A stretch of DNA of 64,000 bases from Carex sylvatica (Eukaryota > Streptophyta > Magnoliopsida > Poales > Cyperaceae). The stretch lies in the NCBI GenBank assembly GCA_964058845.1, contig CAXKVR010000242.1:1-64000 (forward strand). The letters are read 5' to 3'. The notes beneath the pieces were generated by a model that searched no databases, had not been told where the DNA came from, and saw only the letters and a list, made by a program, of their open reading frames with translations. The position numbers were made by a program, and so were the translations under genes. Below are positions 35,101 through 48,423 of the stretch, in pieces (within the stretch, counting starts at the first letter, position 1; every line of letters begins with the position of its first letter).

Positions 35101-35579
35101 CTTTTAAATTAGGTATTCACCGAGGAACAAGTTAACACTATAATGCAACCGGATTGTTTAAGACCCCAATTCTACTTTTGGGGTACTTAATTAATACATC
35201 TGACATGCATGACCGTAATATTTACCTTTAATTAATTGTTTAACAGCCAGCCTTGAATGTTTGGTTTTTAGTGCTTTGCATGTAATCTTTATAATTTGTA
35301 TATTTTATGTAGCACTTCAGAACTCTCTCATTAAAGAAAGGAAAAAGGAAAATTATTTCAAATGCATATTATGCTGTATATGTTTACACTTATTTGAACA
35401 AAATTAACTTAATTGTATGAATAAATGATATGCATACAAATTGGTCGAAGAAGGTCGTAAACAATCATGGCAATAGAAGTGCCACACAGGTATTGTCAAC
35501 AAAAGATCTGAAAACACGTGACTGAACAAAGGCAAGGTAGAAGATTTTTCTTGGCAATTCCTGGTAATACAAATATCAT
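32185..35579. other. Intergenic, no gene seen
   Basis: A 67-codon minus-strand frame (32196-32399) has no recognised domain and runs into a TA repeat. A 32-bp inverted repeat lies at 33707-33738 and 33873-33904, each arm itself nearly palindromic (GTAGATCCGATGGACATTGG). Two copies of TTCGGAATTGTCAAAGACGA lie near 35025 and 35072. A CCACGTGG G-box-like site is near 34573. Nothing else can be named. Confidence 0.45.
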
Positions 35580-35656
35580 TCCTACCTCAGAGACTCATCT
35601 CTCTCTCTCTCTTTTTAACTTGTTCTGCTCCTCTCTTTTTTAAACATGTTCTGAGC

Positions 35657-35692
<36 letters not shown>

Positions 35693-36463
35693 AGTGAGTA
35701 CTCTTACTCTTACAGTCTTGTTCTTCCTCGTCTCTTTTATTTATTTTTCTCCATATATCAACCGAAGAGATGGAGCCATGGATTAACTAAAAGAGACTTT
35801 TTGGTAAGCTCCCTTTTCAATTTCTTTAGACTTGTTCTTCTTTTATTAAATGATTTATCAGAAGTGTTCTCTCTGTTTGTTTCTTACGCACTTATTAATG
35901 TTAAAAAAGATTCATTAAATTATTATTGAGGAAAAAGATAATGTCATGTTATTTTTTTATTGAAAATAATGTATCTTCCAGCGTGTGAACGGGATTTCTT
36001 TTAATATTTTTTGCGGATAATATATTTTTGCTTAAAAAATTAAAGACAAGTGTTATGGAAGAAGAACCAGCTTTTAAAAAAAAAAATTAAATTTGGGTAA
36101 TGATCTTTTCAAATTTTAACACCTCAAAAAAGAAATCTTGCTTCTATATTAGATTTCTACTGAGGATATGTTTGAATAGTAGTGGGTTAAAATTGCAGAA
36201 CTGTCCAATTGAACTGATGTTTCGAAAGATTACAAGTTCTTCACTGTTATAAAAAATCTAAAAAGGTATATATTTGAAGCGCATGGTATAAAGCCATCCT
36301 TTTCAAAATTAATTATTTTCTACCTTTTTTTCTTCTTCTCATTTTCATCCTGTTTTTGACATATACTTAAACTAATCCAGGAGTAAGACCTCATCGAAAA
36401 AACAGAGAACAACCTTCTTCGATTGCAATTGCCTCAAAAAAAGAAAAGAAAAAAAGGTAAGAA
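35580..36463 (+). promoter_or_regulatory. MCTP leader: (CT)n tract, short uORF and leader intron
   Basis: A CT microsatellite (about 35656-35690) lies in the presumed 5' leader. A six-codon upstream frame, MEPWIN, is at 35770-35790. A consensus donor TTGGTAAGCT at 35804 and acceptor AATCCAG ending at 36380 define a likely 577-nt leader intron just after it. The main ATG is at 36464. CT-rich leaders and leader introns are common in plant genes. This model rests on motifs, not transcripts. Confidence 0.5.
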
Positions 36464-39400
36464 ATGATGAACAATTTAAAGCTTGGTGTGGAGGTTGTCA
36501 GTGCCCATGACCTGATGCCAAAAGACAGTAATGGTGCTGCCAATGCCTTTGTTGAGCTCCACTTTGATCACCAGAGATTTCGCACGACTGTTAAAGATAG
36601 GGACCTAAACCCTTATTGGAACGAGTCGTTCTATTTCAACGTGTCTGACCCGGCCTCTCTGCCTGAAATGGAGCTTGAGGCACTGGTGTACCATCACAAC
36701 CCCACCAATAACTCCAAGTCATGTCTCGGCAAGGTACTCTAATGCTATTTTTGAACCTCAATTTTTAAGTTGTCAGTCCTCATATTTACCTATTGACTAC
36801 CTAAATTATTTCTCACTGGTCATTTAAATTTTTTTTTTCTTGGTTAAGTAGTTTTCTCTGCAACGATTTTTTTTTTTTTTTTTTTTTTGCCACTAGTCAA
36901 AATTGATGTACCAACTGATTCAGCCCCCAACTATTCTATGCTCCCACCAACCCAAAAGGAAGAAAAAAAGACTGGAAAGGTACCGAATTTTAGCTACTGG
37001 AATCTATTTGGAAATCATCACCTCTTTTGTACAAGTATATTCAATTTCAGTGCAGTTGAATTGACATTCATTCTGTCTAAGTGGCTCTGCCACGCAAATC
37101 TGGTGAGCCTTGCCATGCAATAAAAATTCCTATCATATTCAATTTGACTAAACCAGTGTGTTTAACAGGTCAAAATCTCAGGCACATCATTTGTGAACAT
37201 GCAAGATGCAACAGTGCTTCACTACCCTTTAGAGAAGCGCGGGATTTTCTCCCGCGTAAGAGGAGAATTAGGTCTAAAGGTTTTTCTAACTGATGACCCC
37301 ACTGTTCGCATCTCCAACCCGCTAGCTGAATTTGACAACATGATGAGCACTCCATCTGAAGCCTCAAATGCTATTCGCGAAAACCAACAATACGCAACAA
37401 ATAATCAAGCAAGAAATTTCCAGCATTTACCGAGGAATAATCAAACCATGCCACAACAGTATCAACAACAAACGAACCAAACACAACAAACGCAACAACA
37501 GCAATCATATTATACATCTATCGGGTCCATGCCACCACCTTCCCTAGAAATACCAGGACGTAACATGTATGCAACTGGTGATATGAGGCAGGAGAACCCG
37601 CAACCTCAACCGCGTATTCTTCGCATGTTCTCTTCATCTGGTCAACAGCCAATTGACCACCAATTGAGGGAGACCAGCCCATCCTTGGGCGGTGGCCGGG
37701 TTGTTGGAGGTCGGGTTATATCAAGTAAAAAACCCGGTACATATGATTTAGTTGAACAGATGCAGTATCTTTTCATTCGGGTTGTTAAGGCCAGAGACCT
37801 ACCAAACATGGATCTGACGGGTAGCCTTGACCCGTATGCCGAGATACGACTCGGTAATTACAGGATGAGAACTCGGACCTTTAATAGGAACAGCCGGCCA
37901 GAGTGGGATGAGGTGTTTGCATTTCCAAAGGAGACAGTGCAAGCATCCATGGTAGAGGTTTTTGTCAAAGACAAGGACTTAATTTCAGACGATTTCGTTG
38001 GTCTGGTGCGCTTCGATTTGAATGAGATCCCAACACGCGTCCCGCCTGATAGCCCATTAGCCCCCGAGTGGTACCGGCTTCAGAGTAAGGACGGGGACAG
38101 AACAAAAGGTGAAATCATGCTAGCAGTGTGGATTGGAACTCAAGCTGATGAGGCATTCCCTAGTGCGTATCATGCTGACTCTGTCCCCCTTGACCCGTCC
38201 ATTGCTAGCACACACATACGTGGCAAGATTTATCCAGCCCCACGACTTTGGTATGTTCGGGTAGCTGTCATAGAGGCACAGGATGTGTTTGCACATGAGA
38301 GGACCAGGCTCCCCGAAGTGTTTGTCAGAATACGGCTTGGTCATCAAATGATTCGGACAAAAGGAGTTCAATCAAGGAATGCAAATTTCCAATGGAACGA
38401 AGAGCACATGTTGGTAGGGGCCGAGCCTTTTGAGGATACCTTGATCATAACCACTGAAGACCGTCATGGTGCCAACAAGGATGAGATTCTAGGGGAAATA
38501 AGCATAAACTTGAGTCAAGTGCCAAAGAGAGGTGATAGCAGATTGGTTCGACCACAATGGTTTAGTCTAAGAAGGAATGTATTGGTCGACCTCGAGCAAT
38601 TGAAAGAAGATCCACACTCAAGCAAGATACACCTTATGGTTGTACTAGATGGTGGTTACCATGTGCTGGATGAGTCGACTCAATATTCCAGTGATCTTCG
38701 CCCAACAATGAAACAACTTTGGAAGAACCCAGTAGGTGTGCTTGAGCTTGGTATTCTGAACATAGATGGGCTCCACCCGATGAAGACGCGTGACGGACAT
38801 GGTGTTTGTGATGCATATTGTGTGGCCAAGTACAGCCAAAAATGGGTCAGGACACGAACCATGGTGAACAGTTTAGCTCCACGGTTTCATGAGCAATACA
38901 CATGGGATGTGTATGACCATGCAACTGTCTTAACAATTGGTGTGTTTGATAATTGTCAACTGGGTGATGAGAGGAGCACAGCACATTTAGATGGCCATAG
39001 TCACCAGAGAGATCATGTCATAGGGAAGGTTCGGATCCGGCTCTCCACACTTGAAGCCGGCCGGGTTTACACGCACACATACCCGCTACTTGTTCTCCAA
39101 GGATCGGGTGTAAAAAAGATGGGAGAGCTTCACCTTGCGGTAATAACTGATTTTAATTTTAGGAGTTGCAAATATGCCTGACATGACTTCGTATAATACC
39201 ACTCAGTTTAGGTGTCCAACTGGTCCAGTGTCAATTAGCTTTTATTTCTTCCTTTGGTTTCTTCTTCTTTTGATTTTTTTTAAATAGTATTTTGTGACTT
39301 TACAAACTTCAATGAATACCCTGGTAATTTAAAGGAAGCAAATACAGGTAGTAGAAACCAATATTTCCACTATTGCTGCTCTGATAATAAATATTCAAAT

Positions 39401-40315
39401 TGATCCTTTAACCCTTAATCAAATTAACTACACTAACTTACATGCAAACTAAAATTCCTGCAGATACGTTTCACAGTAACATCGCTCTTCAATTCTCTCT
39501 ATGTGTACACACGTCCTCTCCTGCCCAAAATGCACTACATCCAACCCCTATCCATGCAGCAACAAGAGTATCTTCGGCATCAAGCCGTTACAATTGTAGC
39601 ACAACGGCTCAGCCGTGCAGAACCACCTCTCCGTAGGGAAGTAGTTGACTACATGTTAGATGCACATGCACACCTATTCAGCATGCGAAGAAGCAAGGCC
39701 AATTTCTTCAGACTCATGTCTGTCCTGTCGGGCCCGCTTGCAGTTGGCCGGTGGCTCTCAGAAGTTTGTGCATGGAAGAATCCCGTGACTACTGTCCTGG
39801 TGCACGTGTTACATATCATGCTTGTATGCTACCCTGAACTAATACTACCGACTATATTTCTCTACATGTTTTTGATAGGGTTGTGGAATTACCGGTACAG
39901 ACCACGATACCCACCACATATGAACACGCGGCTGTCACATGCAGATGGGGCCCACCCTGATGAGCTAGATGAAGAGTTTGATACATTTCCTACAAGTAGG
40001 GGTATGGAGTTGGTACGGATGCGGTATGATAGACTAAGGAGTGTGGCTGGTAGAGTACAGACTGTGGTGGGTGATGTGGCGACACAGGGAGAGAGGATCC
40101 AGTCCTTGCTAAGCTGGAGAGACCCACGTGCAACAGCAGTGTTCTTGCTGTTTTGTATAATTGCAGCTATTACTTTGTATGTGACCCCAACTCAGGTTCT
40201 TGCTGTGTTGTTAGGGTTTTATCTTATGAGGCACCCAAGGTTTAGGCGCAAGCTTCCAGCCGCGCCGGCAAATTTCTTCAGGCGGCTGCCAGCAAAGACA
40301 GATAGTTTACTTTGA
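36464..40315 (+). CDS. MCTP: Multiple C2 domain and transmembrane region protein (MCTP)
   Basis: Exons 36464-36733, 37169-39139 and 39464-40315 join in frame to 1,030 aa. C2-A is at about 1-120 (LGVEVVSAHDLMPKDSNGAA, then LNPYWNESF). A Gln/Asn-rich linker lies at 160-280. C2-B is at about 285-390 with Asp residues for calcium in NMDLTGSLDPY and SDDFVG. C2-C (about 448-560) lacks most of those acids (HERTRLPEVFVRI). C2-D is at about 610-740 (MKTRDGHGVCDAYC). The C-terminal PRT_C region starts near LLPKMHYIQP and has two hydrophobic hairpins (TTVLVHVLHIMLVCYPELIL and AVFLLFCIIAAITLYV). MCTPs tether the ER to the plasma membrane, notably at plasmodesmata, and the family includes QUIRKY and FTIP1. 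The N-terminal sequence resembles the four-C2 group rather than the three-C2 FTIP group. The first intron holds a T-rich stretch and no domain. Confidence 0.95.
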
Positions 40316-40709
40316 GGTCTGTTCAGTGGGTGTTTTAGGGGTTATGTTCCAAAAGTTGTAATATGTGCTGTGTATGTTTAATATTTTTATTGAACCCATG
40401 TGACGGAAAGTTACTGATTTGTAAACACAAAATGTGGAATTTTGAAATGAAGTTGTTATGATTTTTTGGAAGGTGCCAGATGGATGTTAGTGTACCAGAG
40501 TACTAGCACTTGTAATGAACCAATATTGTATGTATCTAGTGATATGCTCATTTTTAATCAACTCAACTGGAACACATGCAAATTTCACCTTTATGTAAAG
40601 TGTAATACAGATAGCCGAAAACTACGAAGAAAATAGTATTATTTCCACTGTCAAATATACTGCTAACAAATGTATGGCAAGGGAAATTTTCCAAAAAGAA
40701 ACAAAAGCT

Positions 40710-42475
40710 TTAAGGGAGATGAAGCAGCCGAGTAACAGCCAGGTCCAGTGTATCCACATTCTTCCGCACAAGTTTTCTTTTGTAATTAAATTAAGTTTGA
40801 ACAAGAAAAAAAATAAGATACTAGAAAAATTAAATAGTAAACCGGAGTCTTACCTAGTCCAGTATTTAAAGATATAAACTCCCTCAATGACTTTCTTTTA
40901 CTAGTATAAGAAAAATGGTATAGATGGGTAATGCCAAAATGGTTGTTTCAAGATTTAGTCCAACACAATTAAAATTGAACTAATTAAGCTCAAATTTCCT
41001 TGATATTATACAACTAACAGGAAAATCAAACGAAACAATGCCCATTTACCAGTAACACTAACCAGCCTAGATTTCCCAGAAAAAGGATACAATTGCATAG
41101 CCAAAGTCTCCAAACCTCTCATTTCTTCATTCAGTCTGAATTTGAATTTAAAAATAACACAGATTTTTAGCAGATTCAATCTAAGCTGTTTTAAAGAGAG
41201 TTTCATAAATGCCCTCTTAGAGTCTTGAAATAGAACAATTGCATTGAAACAAATCATATTTAAGCCCAAGTAGAGTGACAACTGACAACAGACTTTAAAC
41301 TAGATAATTGTTTACACAAAAAAAAAGAAGAGGAGAGCTTAAGCGTACCTCAAGCATGAATTGATGTACTTGTTTCCCTTTGAAGCTGCATCAAGCGCTG
41401 AAACATAAAGCAATGGGAACTCAAAAGCTTGTTCATTTATAACAAGAACACTTCAGTGAAAAACATACTGGTCATAATTAAAGTACGCATAATTAAAACT
41501 TGAGTGAGACTATGATAATATGCATATTACGGATCGACTCCGTGCTATGGATCCACATTTTTATTGTCAAAGTTCAAACAGTTGGAAATGTACTTGGTGA
41601 ACAAATTTTACATTTCTTAGAATTTTTTTAATAGTTTTTTAGATAGGTAGAAAATCACTACTTTCGGATGGTCCACAATTTTTAGATTAAGTGATTTTCT
41701 ACCTATCTAAAAAAACAGTAAAAATTAAAATTTGGTCTCTAAGTACATTTTCATACAGAGATCATGTTTAGTGGTGGTTCGGATCGACTGTTTGAACTTT
41801 GAAATATAGATATGGATCCATAGAACGGGTCAATCCGTAATATGCATATTAACATAGCCTCACTCTTATAACTTAAGGAAATATGTTCAGCACAATATAC
41901 TTCAATGAACTGACAGGCTTACCAGATTCTTGCAATCTGCCAATGACTTCATTGAAACATTCCATATTCTCTATTGAAGTTGAGGTGGCCTGAAAAATGA
42001 TTGAAAAAAACATAAAGGTAAACAAATAAATATTACCTCATAGGATTCATAAATTCTGAGGTTAAATAATTTCTTTCCTTAAGTTTTTTGAGTTCAGGTC
42101 ATGATGACTGAGTTTATTCTATAATCTTTACTTCCAACAAATTGGCCTATATGCTCTTACAAAGAAACACATGGAGGAAAAAATAAATTGAAACTGGATA
42201 TATAAGAAAATGCGTAATACATCAGACAGACTCAATTGGAGGGAGGAGAAGAGTGAGGTGAAAGATTCGGCGATCGCCACCGAGTCTCGCTCCACAGTCT
42301 CCAGCGCCTTCATGATCTCTCTCTGGTCTCCCATGGTGTACGTACTGCTCAAGGTGCTCGCCGGGTCTTGCGATACAGCGCCAGAGACTGGGACTGAATC
42401 GGCTTGAGGTGGGTCCCGTATTTCAGTCGTCTCCGGCTGGGGATCCCCGGAGCTTCCCGCCTGGTCGGCCTGCAT
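40710..42475 (-). CDS. BORCS6-like (BLOC-1-related complex) small coiled-coil protein
   Basis: On the minus strand, exons 42475-42221, 41989-41923, 41397-41349, 41135-41091 and 40776-40710 have GT-AG borders and join to 160 aa. The N-terminal 50 residues are Pro/Ser/Gln-rich and look disordered. The rest is helical: MKALETVERDSVAIAESF, then MECFNEVIGRLQESALDAAS, then RLNEEMRGLETLAMQLKLV and TLDLAVTRLLHLP at the end. This layout matches, from memory, the small conserved domain of BORC subunit 6 (formerly DUF2365). In animals BORC positions lysosomes; the plant role is unclear. A foldback element lies in its second intron, and a LINE begins about 260 bp beyond its start codon. The exon structure is secure; the family name is less so. 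Confidence 0.72.
41502..41865. mobile_element. Foldback element 7, in an intron, 9-bp duplication (8/9)
   Basis: Tips GAGTGAGACTATG and CATAGCCTCACTC are inverted. The flanks TTAAAACTT (41493-41501) and TTATAACTT (41866-41874) match at 8 of 9 bases. The outer arm contains ATATGCATATTACGGATC and its inverse. The stem core is the family core. It lies in intron 2 of the BORCS6-like gene. Confidence 0.88.
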
Positions 42476-42734
42476 TTTTACAGATTAGCACTTGGAAATA
42501 AATAATTTTAATTTTGTCGAAGAGGTTAAGGACTAATAGGTAAAGAAAGTGCAATTTAATACCCACCTGAATTGTTTGGATCGACTTCTCCCGAATTGAA
42601 TGGATTCGGTTTACTCATCCGTAATAATCCAAGGCTCTCGGGCCTCCAGTGAATTAACGAGAGAGCGCTATGGGCCTATGGCATAGTCATATATGTCCAT
42701 TTCTGTTGAAGATAATTCTTTTATGAATTACAAA

Positions 42735-45700
42735 AAATTTAAAATACTCTCCTGGAATGTGCGAGGTTTAGGAGGTTTAGAGAAGGGGAGATGTGATGTC
42801 GTGTGTACTCAATGATGTAGCCTGTTCTCAACTTTATTTCGGTATTTCTCCCTTCTTTTTTTGATTACAGATGTGTATATATTAATGCAATTGGGACTTC
42901 GGGTGGGTGTCTCATTGCATGGAAACGAAATTACAGTCTTATTACCTCATGGTCTACAACACATTCGGTCTCAGCTTTGCTTTTACAAGCTCATTCTGGA
43001 AAAACAATGCTAGTTACGAACGTATATGGACCGAGCCGAGATGATGAGAAGGAGGCTTTCATTCATGAATTGAGATGTCTATCCAGCCACGTATCTCACC
43101 CTTGGGTCTTGGTTGGAGATTTTAATCTCGTTCGTTGGTTAGTGGATCAATCAGGTGATATGAGGAGTTTTGATCTAATGTGCGAGTTCAATGATTTAAT
43201 CATGGACTTATCTCTAATTGATGTTCCTCTGAGAAACAAGAGTTTCACTTGGTCGAACAAACGACCTCAACCGACTTTCTCAAAAATTGATAGAATTTTT
43301 ATGTCACAAGAATGGTCGGGTTATTTTCCCTCGATCATACTTAAGGCTCTTGAAGTGGTGGTTATAGATCATGCCCCCCTACTCCTCATGTGCAAGCAAC
43401 CTCCTTCCATTCAGAGGCAATGCAGGTTCGAAATTTTTTGGTTCTCTTATATGCAGGTCCGAGATATTGTGAGCAGAATATGGCAACAAACTCAACAACA
43501 ACCTGGTGGTCGCTCTCTATGTATCAGTAGGAAAATTGAGACGCTACACCAGCAGCTGAGGCAATGGCACACACAGTCACAATCCCATATTGAGAAGGAG
43601 TTGAATTCATGTAGGCAATCAATTTTGGCCCTTGATCAAGCGGAGGAAAACAGACCACTCAGTCAGGCCGAATTCTCACATAGACAAATGTGGCGAGAGA
43701 AAGCATACCAATTGTCAACAGTAATTGAGGTGAGATGGCAACAAAGAGCGAGATGTCGATGGTTGTCCGAGGGATAACAACACAAAATTCTTCCATTCGT
43801 TTGCCTCTTCTAGATTGCGAGCCAATACTGTCCACTCATTGATATTTGAGGGACAAGTGGTTACAGATGCAACAGGTATCAGAAATCTATTCCTCAGCCA
43901 CATGCAAACCTTGTTAGGCACACAACACCATGTAGAGAACTTTGAACCTTCGGTACTGTACGAAACTGGGCCAGATTTAACCCCACTGCAGGATCCGATA
44001 ACTGAACAGGAGGTTGAAAAAACAGTTTTCAGCCTTGCTAATAATCGAGCTTCAGGTCCTGATGGGCTTCCAAGTGAATTTGCAAAAGTTTATTGGAATG
44101 AAATTAAAGCTGAGGGGATGCAGTTGGTAAATGATTTCTTTAATGGATCAATTGACTTGAGGCCATTGAATACGGCTAATATAGTCATGCTATCCAAAAA
44201 GGCAGATGATATGGAGTTAAATGATTTTTGCCCCATAAGCATTATTAGCTTAATTCCTAAAATTATTTCCAAGCTGCTAGCTACGAGACTATCCAGGTTT
44301 TTACCGGATTTAATATCCATCAATCAAACAGCATTTGTGCAGGGACGGCAAATTTCAGAAAATTTTGTGGTAGTTCAAGAAATTTTGCAACACGTGGCCC
44401 AAGCGGGTCAATCGGCCGCATTTTTCAAAATTGACTTTGCCAAGGCTTTTGATACTGTCAATTGGGAGTTCTTGATGCATGTCATGCGCACAAGGGGATT
44501 CCCGATTAAATGGTTACGATGGATTGAGATATTGCTAACTACATCTAGCTCACGATTCATTATAAATGGTGAATCTTCAGCATATTTTCAGCATAAGCGG
44601 GGTCTCCAATAAGGGGATCCGCTATCGCCAATACTATTTCTTATAGCAGTGGATGTACTGCAAATGACGATGAATTGTGTCAACAATACCCTCGAGTCAA
44701 CCATCTCATCTAAATTGCCAACACCAATAGTAGCATTATAATATGCAGATGATACAGCAGTGATAGCACATACTAATCTATCCACTATGATAACCCTAAA
44801 GCTAGTACTAAGATTATTCTCCAAGATTTCAGGTTTACAAATAAATTTCGACAAGAGTGCTTTCTGCCCCATTAACCTAAATGCATCAAAAGAGAGGATG
44901 GTGGCTACTGTTATGGGTTGTGCTCAAACTCAGATGCCGATATCTTACCTAGGTATGCCTCTATCTGTTAAGAGCCCATGTAGACCTGATTTTTTACCAC
45001 TGATTGAGAAGATAGAGAATAGAATTCAAGGGTGGCAAGGAAAGCTTCTATCTAAAGGGGGTCGATTGCAGCTAATAAATTCCGTGTTATGTAGTGTGCC
45101 TATATATTTGATGACTTGTTTTGCATTGCTGAAATGAGTTTTAAATTGAATTGAAAGTGTGTGTTGGAATTTTCTATGGGGTAAAACACAAGGAGATGGA
45201 AGAGGGATATCTCTAATAAATTGGGAAATTGTATGCACCCCGAAAAAATATGGAGGATTGGGAGTTCCTAATCTTCAATTAAGGAACACCTCCCTCATTC
45301 TTCGATGGTGGTGAAAGGCAACGAACCAGCAGGAATCACTATGGTACTCAATAATAAACAAACTCAGGAAGCACAGACCCAATAGATCAGGGCCGCAAAT
45401 CTGGTTGGTTAACGGTTCCTTCTTTTGGAAGCAGCTCATCAAGCTATAAGGTCTGTTTCAGTGGTACGTACTATGGGAAGTTGGCAATGGCAAGAAAATT
45501 TCTTACTGGTATGACAATTGGGGGTCGGAACCACTTAGAAAACTTAAAGACAGACAACTGACGCCATAATTACAATTAATTTCTCTCCATGATGCGATTT
45601 CTGGTAACTCGCCGGTGTTATCATTTTCCACTGGTATGGTACCAGTACTGGCAGACTTTGAGGATTGGCTAATGTGGCGCTGGTCATCATGTGGTAAGTA

Positions 45701-48418
45701 CACAACATCTTCATTTTACAAAGTCATGGTTTCGGGTGGGAAGGTACGTTGGAATTACATGGATGTGTGGTCTGCTGTAGCATCTTCTAAGGTCAAAATT
45801 TTCTCCTTCTTATTGCTTAATAACTGCATCCTAACACATGAGGTGATGCAAATAAGAGGTATGTGTTAGTTTGTAATAATCTAGAAGTCAATAATACGAT
45901 AAATTATCATAAAGCTTTGTTCATGAATTGAGTGATTAAATAAACTGTCATTTTGTTGCCTTGAATATTATTACATTTATGAATCATTCCTTTATCTGAC
46001 TAGAGTCAATAACTGGAATTGTGAAACTTCATAATATATATGATATATATATTCTTAAGAGTCACTAACCGAGGTAATTAGCAGGAACACTAATTAATCG
46101 TTACAAGGTTAGTATGTGAATTAAAAGATGGTCAAGTTTTACAGACCACTGACAAGAGATGTCATTTTAATCACATAGATACATGTTCTAGGAACATGGT
46201 ATTTGACAGACCCCGAATGAAACATTAAATGGAATTGTGTACGTGTCATTAATGTTTTCATTCAGTGTTAACTTCTAAAGTATGAGGTATTCATCTTTCC
46301 TACTGAGAAATGTGTATGTGTGATTCTTATCTAACGCTGTCGGTAAAATACAGTTATAACGGTAGCTTTTCGGTATACATAGCTTAGCTGAGGTAGTGAT
46401 GGTTTACCAAAAGTACTATTGTCCCTCGTATCTCTATATGAGCTATAGCATCACTGGGCCCCTTAATAGAGTTAGATTATCTGCTAGCTGTATAATTACA
46501 AGAGTAATTATATTTGATAATCTGCTCAAAGATCAAGAAAAGATTAAGTTTGCAAGGATGACACACACCTACCTTGAAACTGATCTGATAGCTATCAGAC
46601 GAAAGAATTGACACGAGTAAAATAGTTTACTGGATCGTGATATTGTACAGTATATTATCATCTGTGTAATTGGATGGTCATGATGCGTTATGCCAGATGC
46701 CTCTCATGATTATAGAAGTTAAAACAGTTTTAATTCTATTTACCAACATAACACAGATCCTATTGGGTCACACCGTATAGGAGCTAATCGGAAAATCTTA
46801 TTGATTAATTATAAATTGATTATAATTAATATTAAGATAGTTATAATTGATTATACCTGATATAATTAAATTATAAATATCATTTAGATGACAAGCAAAA
46901 ACAACGGTTAATTTATAAACGTGCATGACACGTTATATAAAAGTTACCGAAATAACAACCACAAGAAATATAATTGTTCAGAACAATTATATAGATGACA
47001 TATGGATATTAATTGAATTTTGTCTTTTAAATTCATCATTATCCATACATGTCATCAATATTATCCACAAGGGCAAAATGGTCATTTCACACCAAGTGGT
47101 AAAATCCGAATTGGTTTCTTCCAATGGCATTTGTTATGAATAGGTCGAACTTGGAGGGGTATTTTGGTCATCTTGCAACCGACCCTATACCCTATAAATA
47201 GGGGTGGAGGGGTAGAGAGAAAATCACTAATTTCTGAGATATCAAATATGTCTGATCAGTTCGGTAATCTATTTTCTCTCTTTTTTGGTTTCTCTCCCAA
47301 ATAGTGTTTCAGTTGGAAAAAGAAAGTTATACGTAGTTGACGTATAATCTTACGGGTTGTTGAGAAGTATATTCTCGGGATCGGTGAATAGTGTTTTCTC
47401 AAATTTCGCAGTATTTCAGTTTTGCTCATTAGTGAATCTGAATAACTGCAAATTCATGAATAGTGTTATTTCGTCCTTTTCTTGGTGAATAGTGTTTTTG
47501 CAGAAAACCGTGATTTACGGTATTTCTGGCAATAAGAAATAAACCGCTCTCCGGTTAGTCCTGGTGGATAACCGATAGAGGTATCACACGTGTGATACTC
47601 CGAGACGAGTCATTCCCTGGTGTAGCTCTTCTCGCTCGGTCTGCTTTCCAATCAGAATTTGGAAACAAGATATATACATGTTATATTAATCTATTTAACT
47701 GGTAAGTAGATTAATATTTTAGAAATCAATTATGGAGTAGATCTGTAAAAGGATTAAATAGGGTTATGATGTCGAAGGAATACAGAAGGTGGATCCCTTG
47801 GAATGTTTCCTGACATACCCCGTTTAATCCTTGGATTAAGATTAGAAGTAAAATTTTTGTTTTACGTTCTTTCCGCACTTAATCAAATCAATGGGTTTGA
47901 ACAGTCAAAACCCCAACAGTATGAATTGTGACATAAGATGTGTGATGTGTGATGCCTGCCCCATTGAAACATCTCATCACCTCTTTTTTTATTGCACAAA
48001 TGCTATAGAGATATGGAGAAGTTTTCAACAACTGGTACAACCACAGGACACGGTACCGGATACTTGGGATAGTTCCTGTCACTATTTCTGTTATGCAACG
48101 GGAAAAATAAAAAATGAGTGGATTACTGCTTTCATGGCAGTGTTGTGGTATGTATGGAGGCAGCGAAATGAAGTTATATTTCATGGTGTGAAGCTGCCAT
48201 CGTGGTTAGTTGCGAATAGAGCACGGGAGGATGCAAATCTGTGGGGTAGATATTGTAGAAATCTACCAAGAGTAGATTATGCTGGCATGGGTAGAAGTGA
48301 GCAGCTAATTATAGAGATTAATCAATCAATTGTTGTAATAATGTAGTATTAGTTGTTGTAATCACATTTATCAATATAACTTGGTAGCCTCTACCAAGCT
48401 TTCAAAAAAAAAAAAAAA
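42735..48418 (+). mobile_element. L1-type LINE, 5'-truncated, inactive, split by a solo LTR
   Basis: The endonuclease begins KILSWNVRGLGG (about 42738), loses an internal part, and continues with VGDFNLVR, then SLIDVPLRNKSFTWSN, then IDRIFMSQEW. The reverse transcriptase follows: RASGPDGLPSEF, then FCPISIISLIPKIISKLLA, then FFKIDFAKAFDTVNWEFL, and a YADD box near 44744-44755. The zf-RVT region is cut in two by the LTR insertion, at MQIRGM (45858) and NCDIRCVMCDACPIETSHHL (from 47924). Defects are visible: a one-base loss near 43774, a stop in the GDPLSP block (44610-44612), a stop just before YADD, and a stop at 45135. No ORF1 is seen. A poly(A) tail lies at 48404-48418. The LINE starts close to the promoter side of the BORCS6-like gene. 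Confidence 0.9.
45864..47918 (+). mobile_element. Solo LTR, 2,055 bp, inside the LINE
   Basis: It begins TGTTAG and ends CCAACA, the usual TG...CA inverted termini of an LTR. The exact 5-bp target duplication GTATG flanks it (45859-45863 and 47919-47923). Removing it rejoins the LINE zf-RVT frame. A promoter-like CCCTATAAATAGGGG lies near 47200. No gag, protease, integrase or polymerase domain and no second LTR are present, so recombination between two LTRs has probably deleted the body. Its superfamily cannot be told from the LTR alone. Confidence 0.9.
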
Positions 48419-48423
48419 CCTAA

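Noticed and set aside
36887..37123. Possible extra exon in MCTP intron 1 (VKIDVPTDSAPNYSML)
   Set aside because: Candidate borders (36897-36979) give 83 nt, which breaks the phase-0 join, and the peptide does not fit the C2-A domain. Direct joining 36733/37169 gives the conserved LGKVKISGTSFV.
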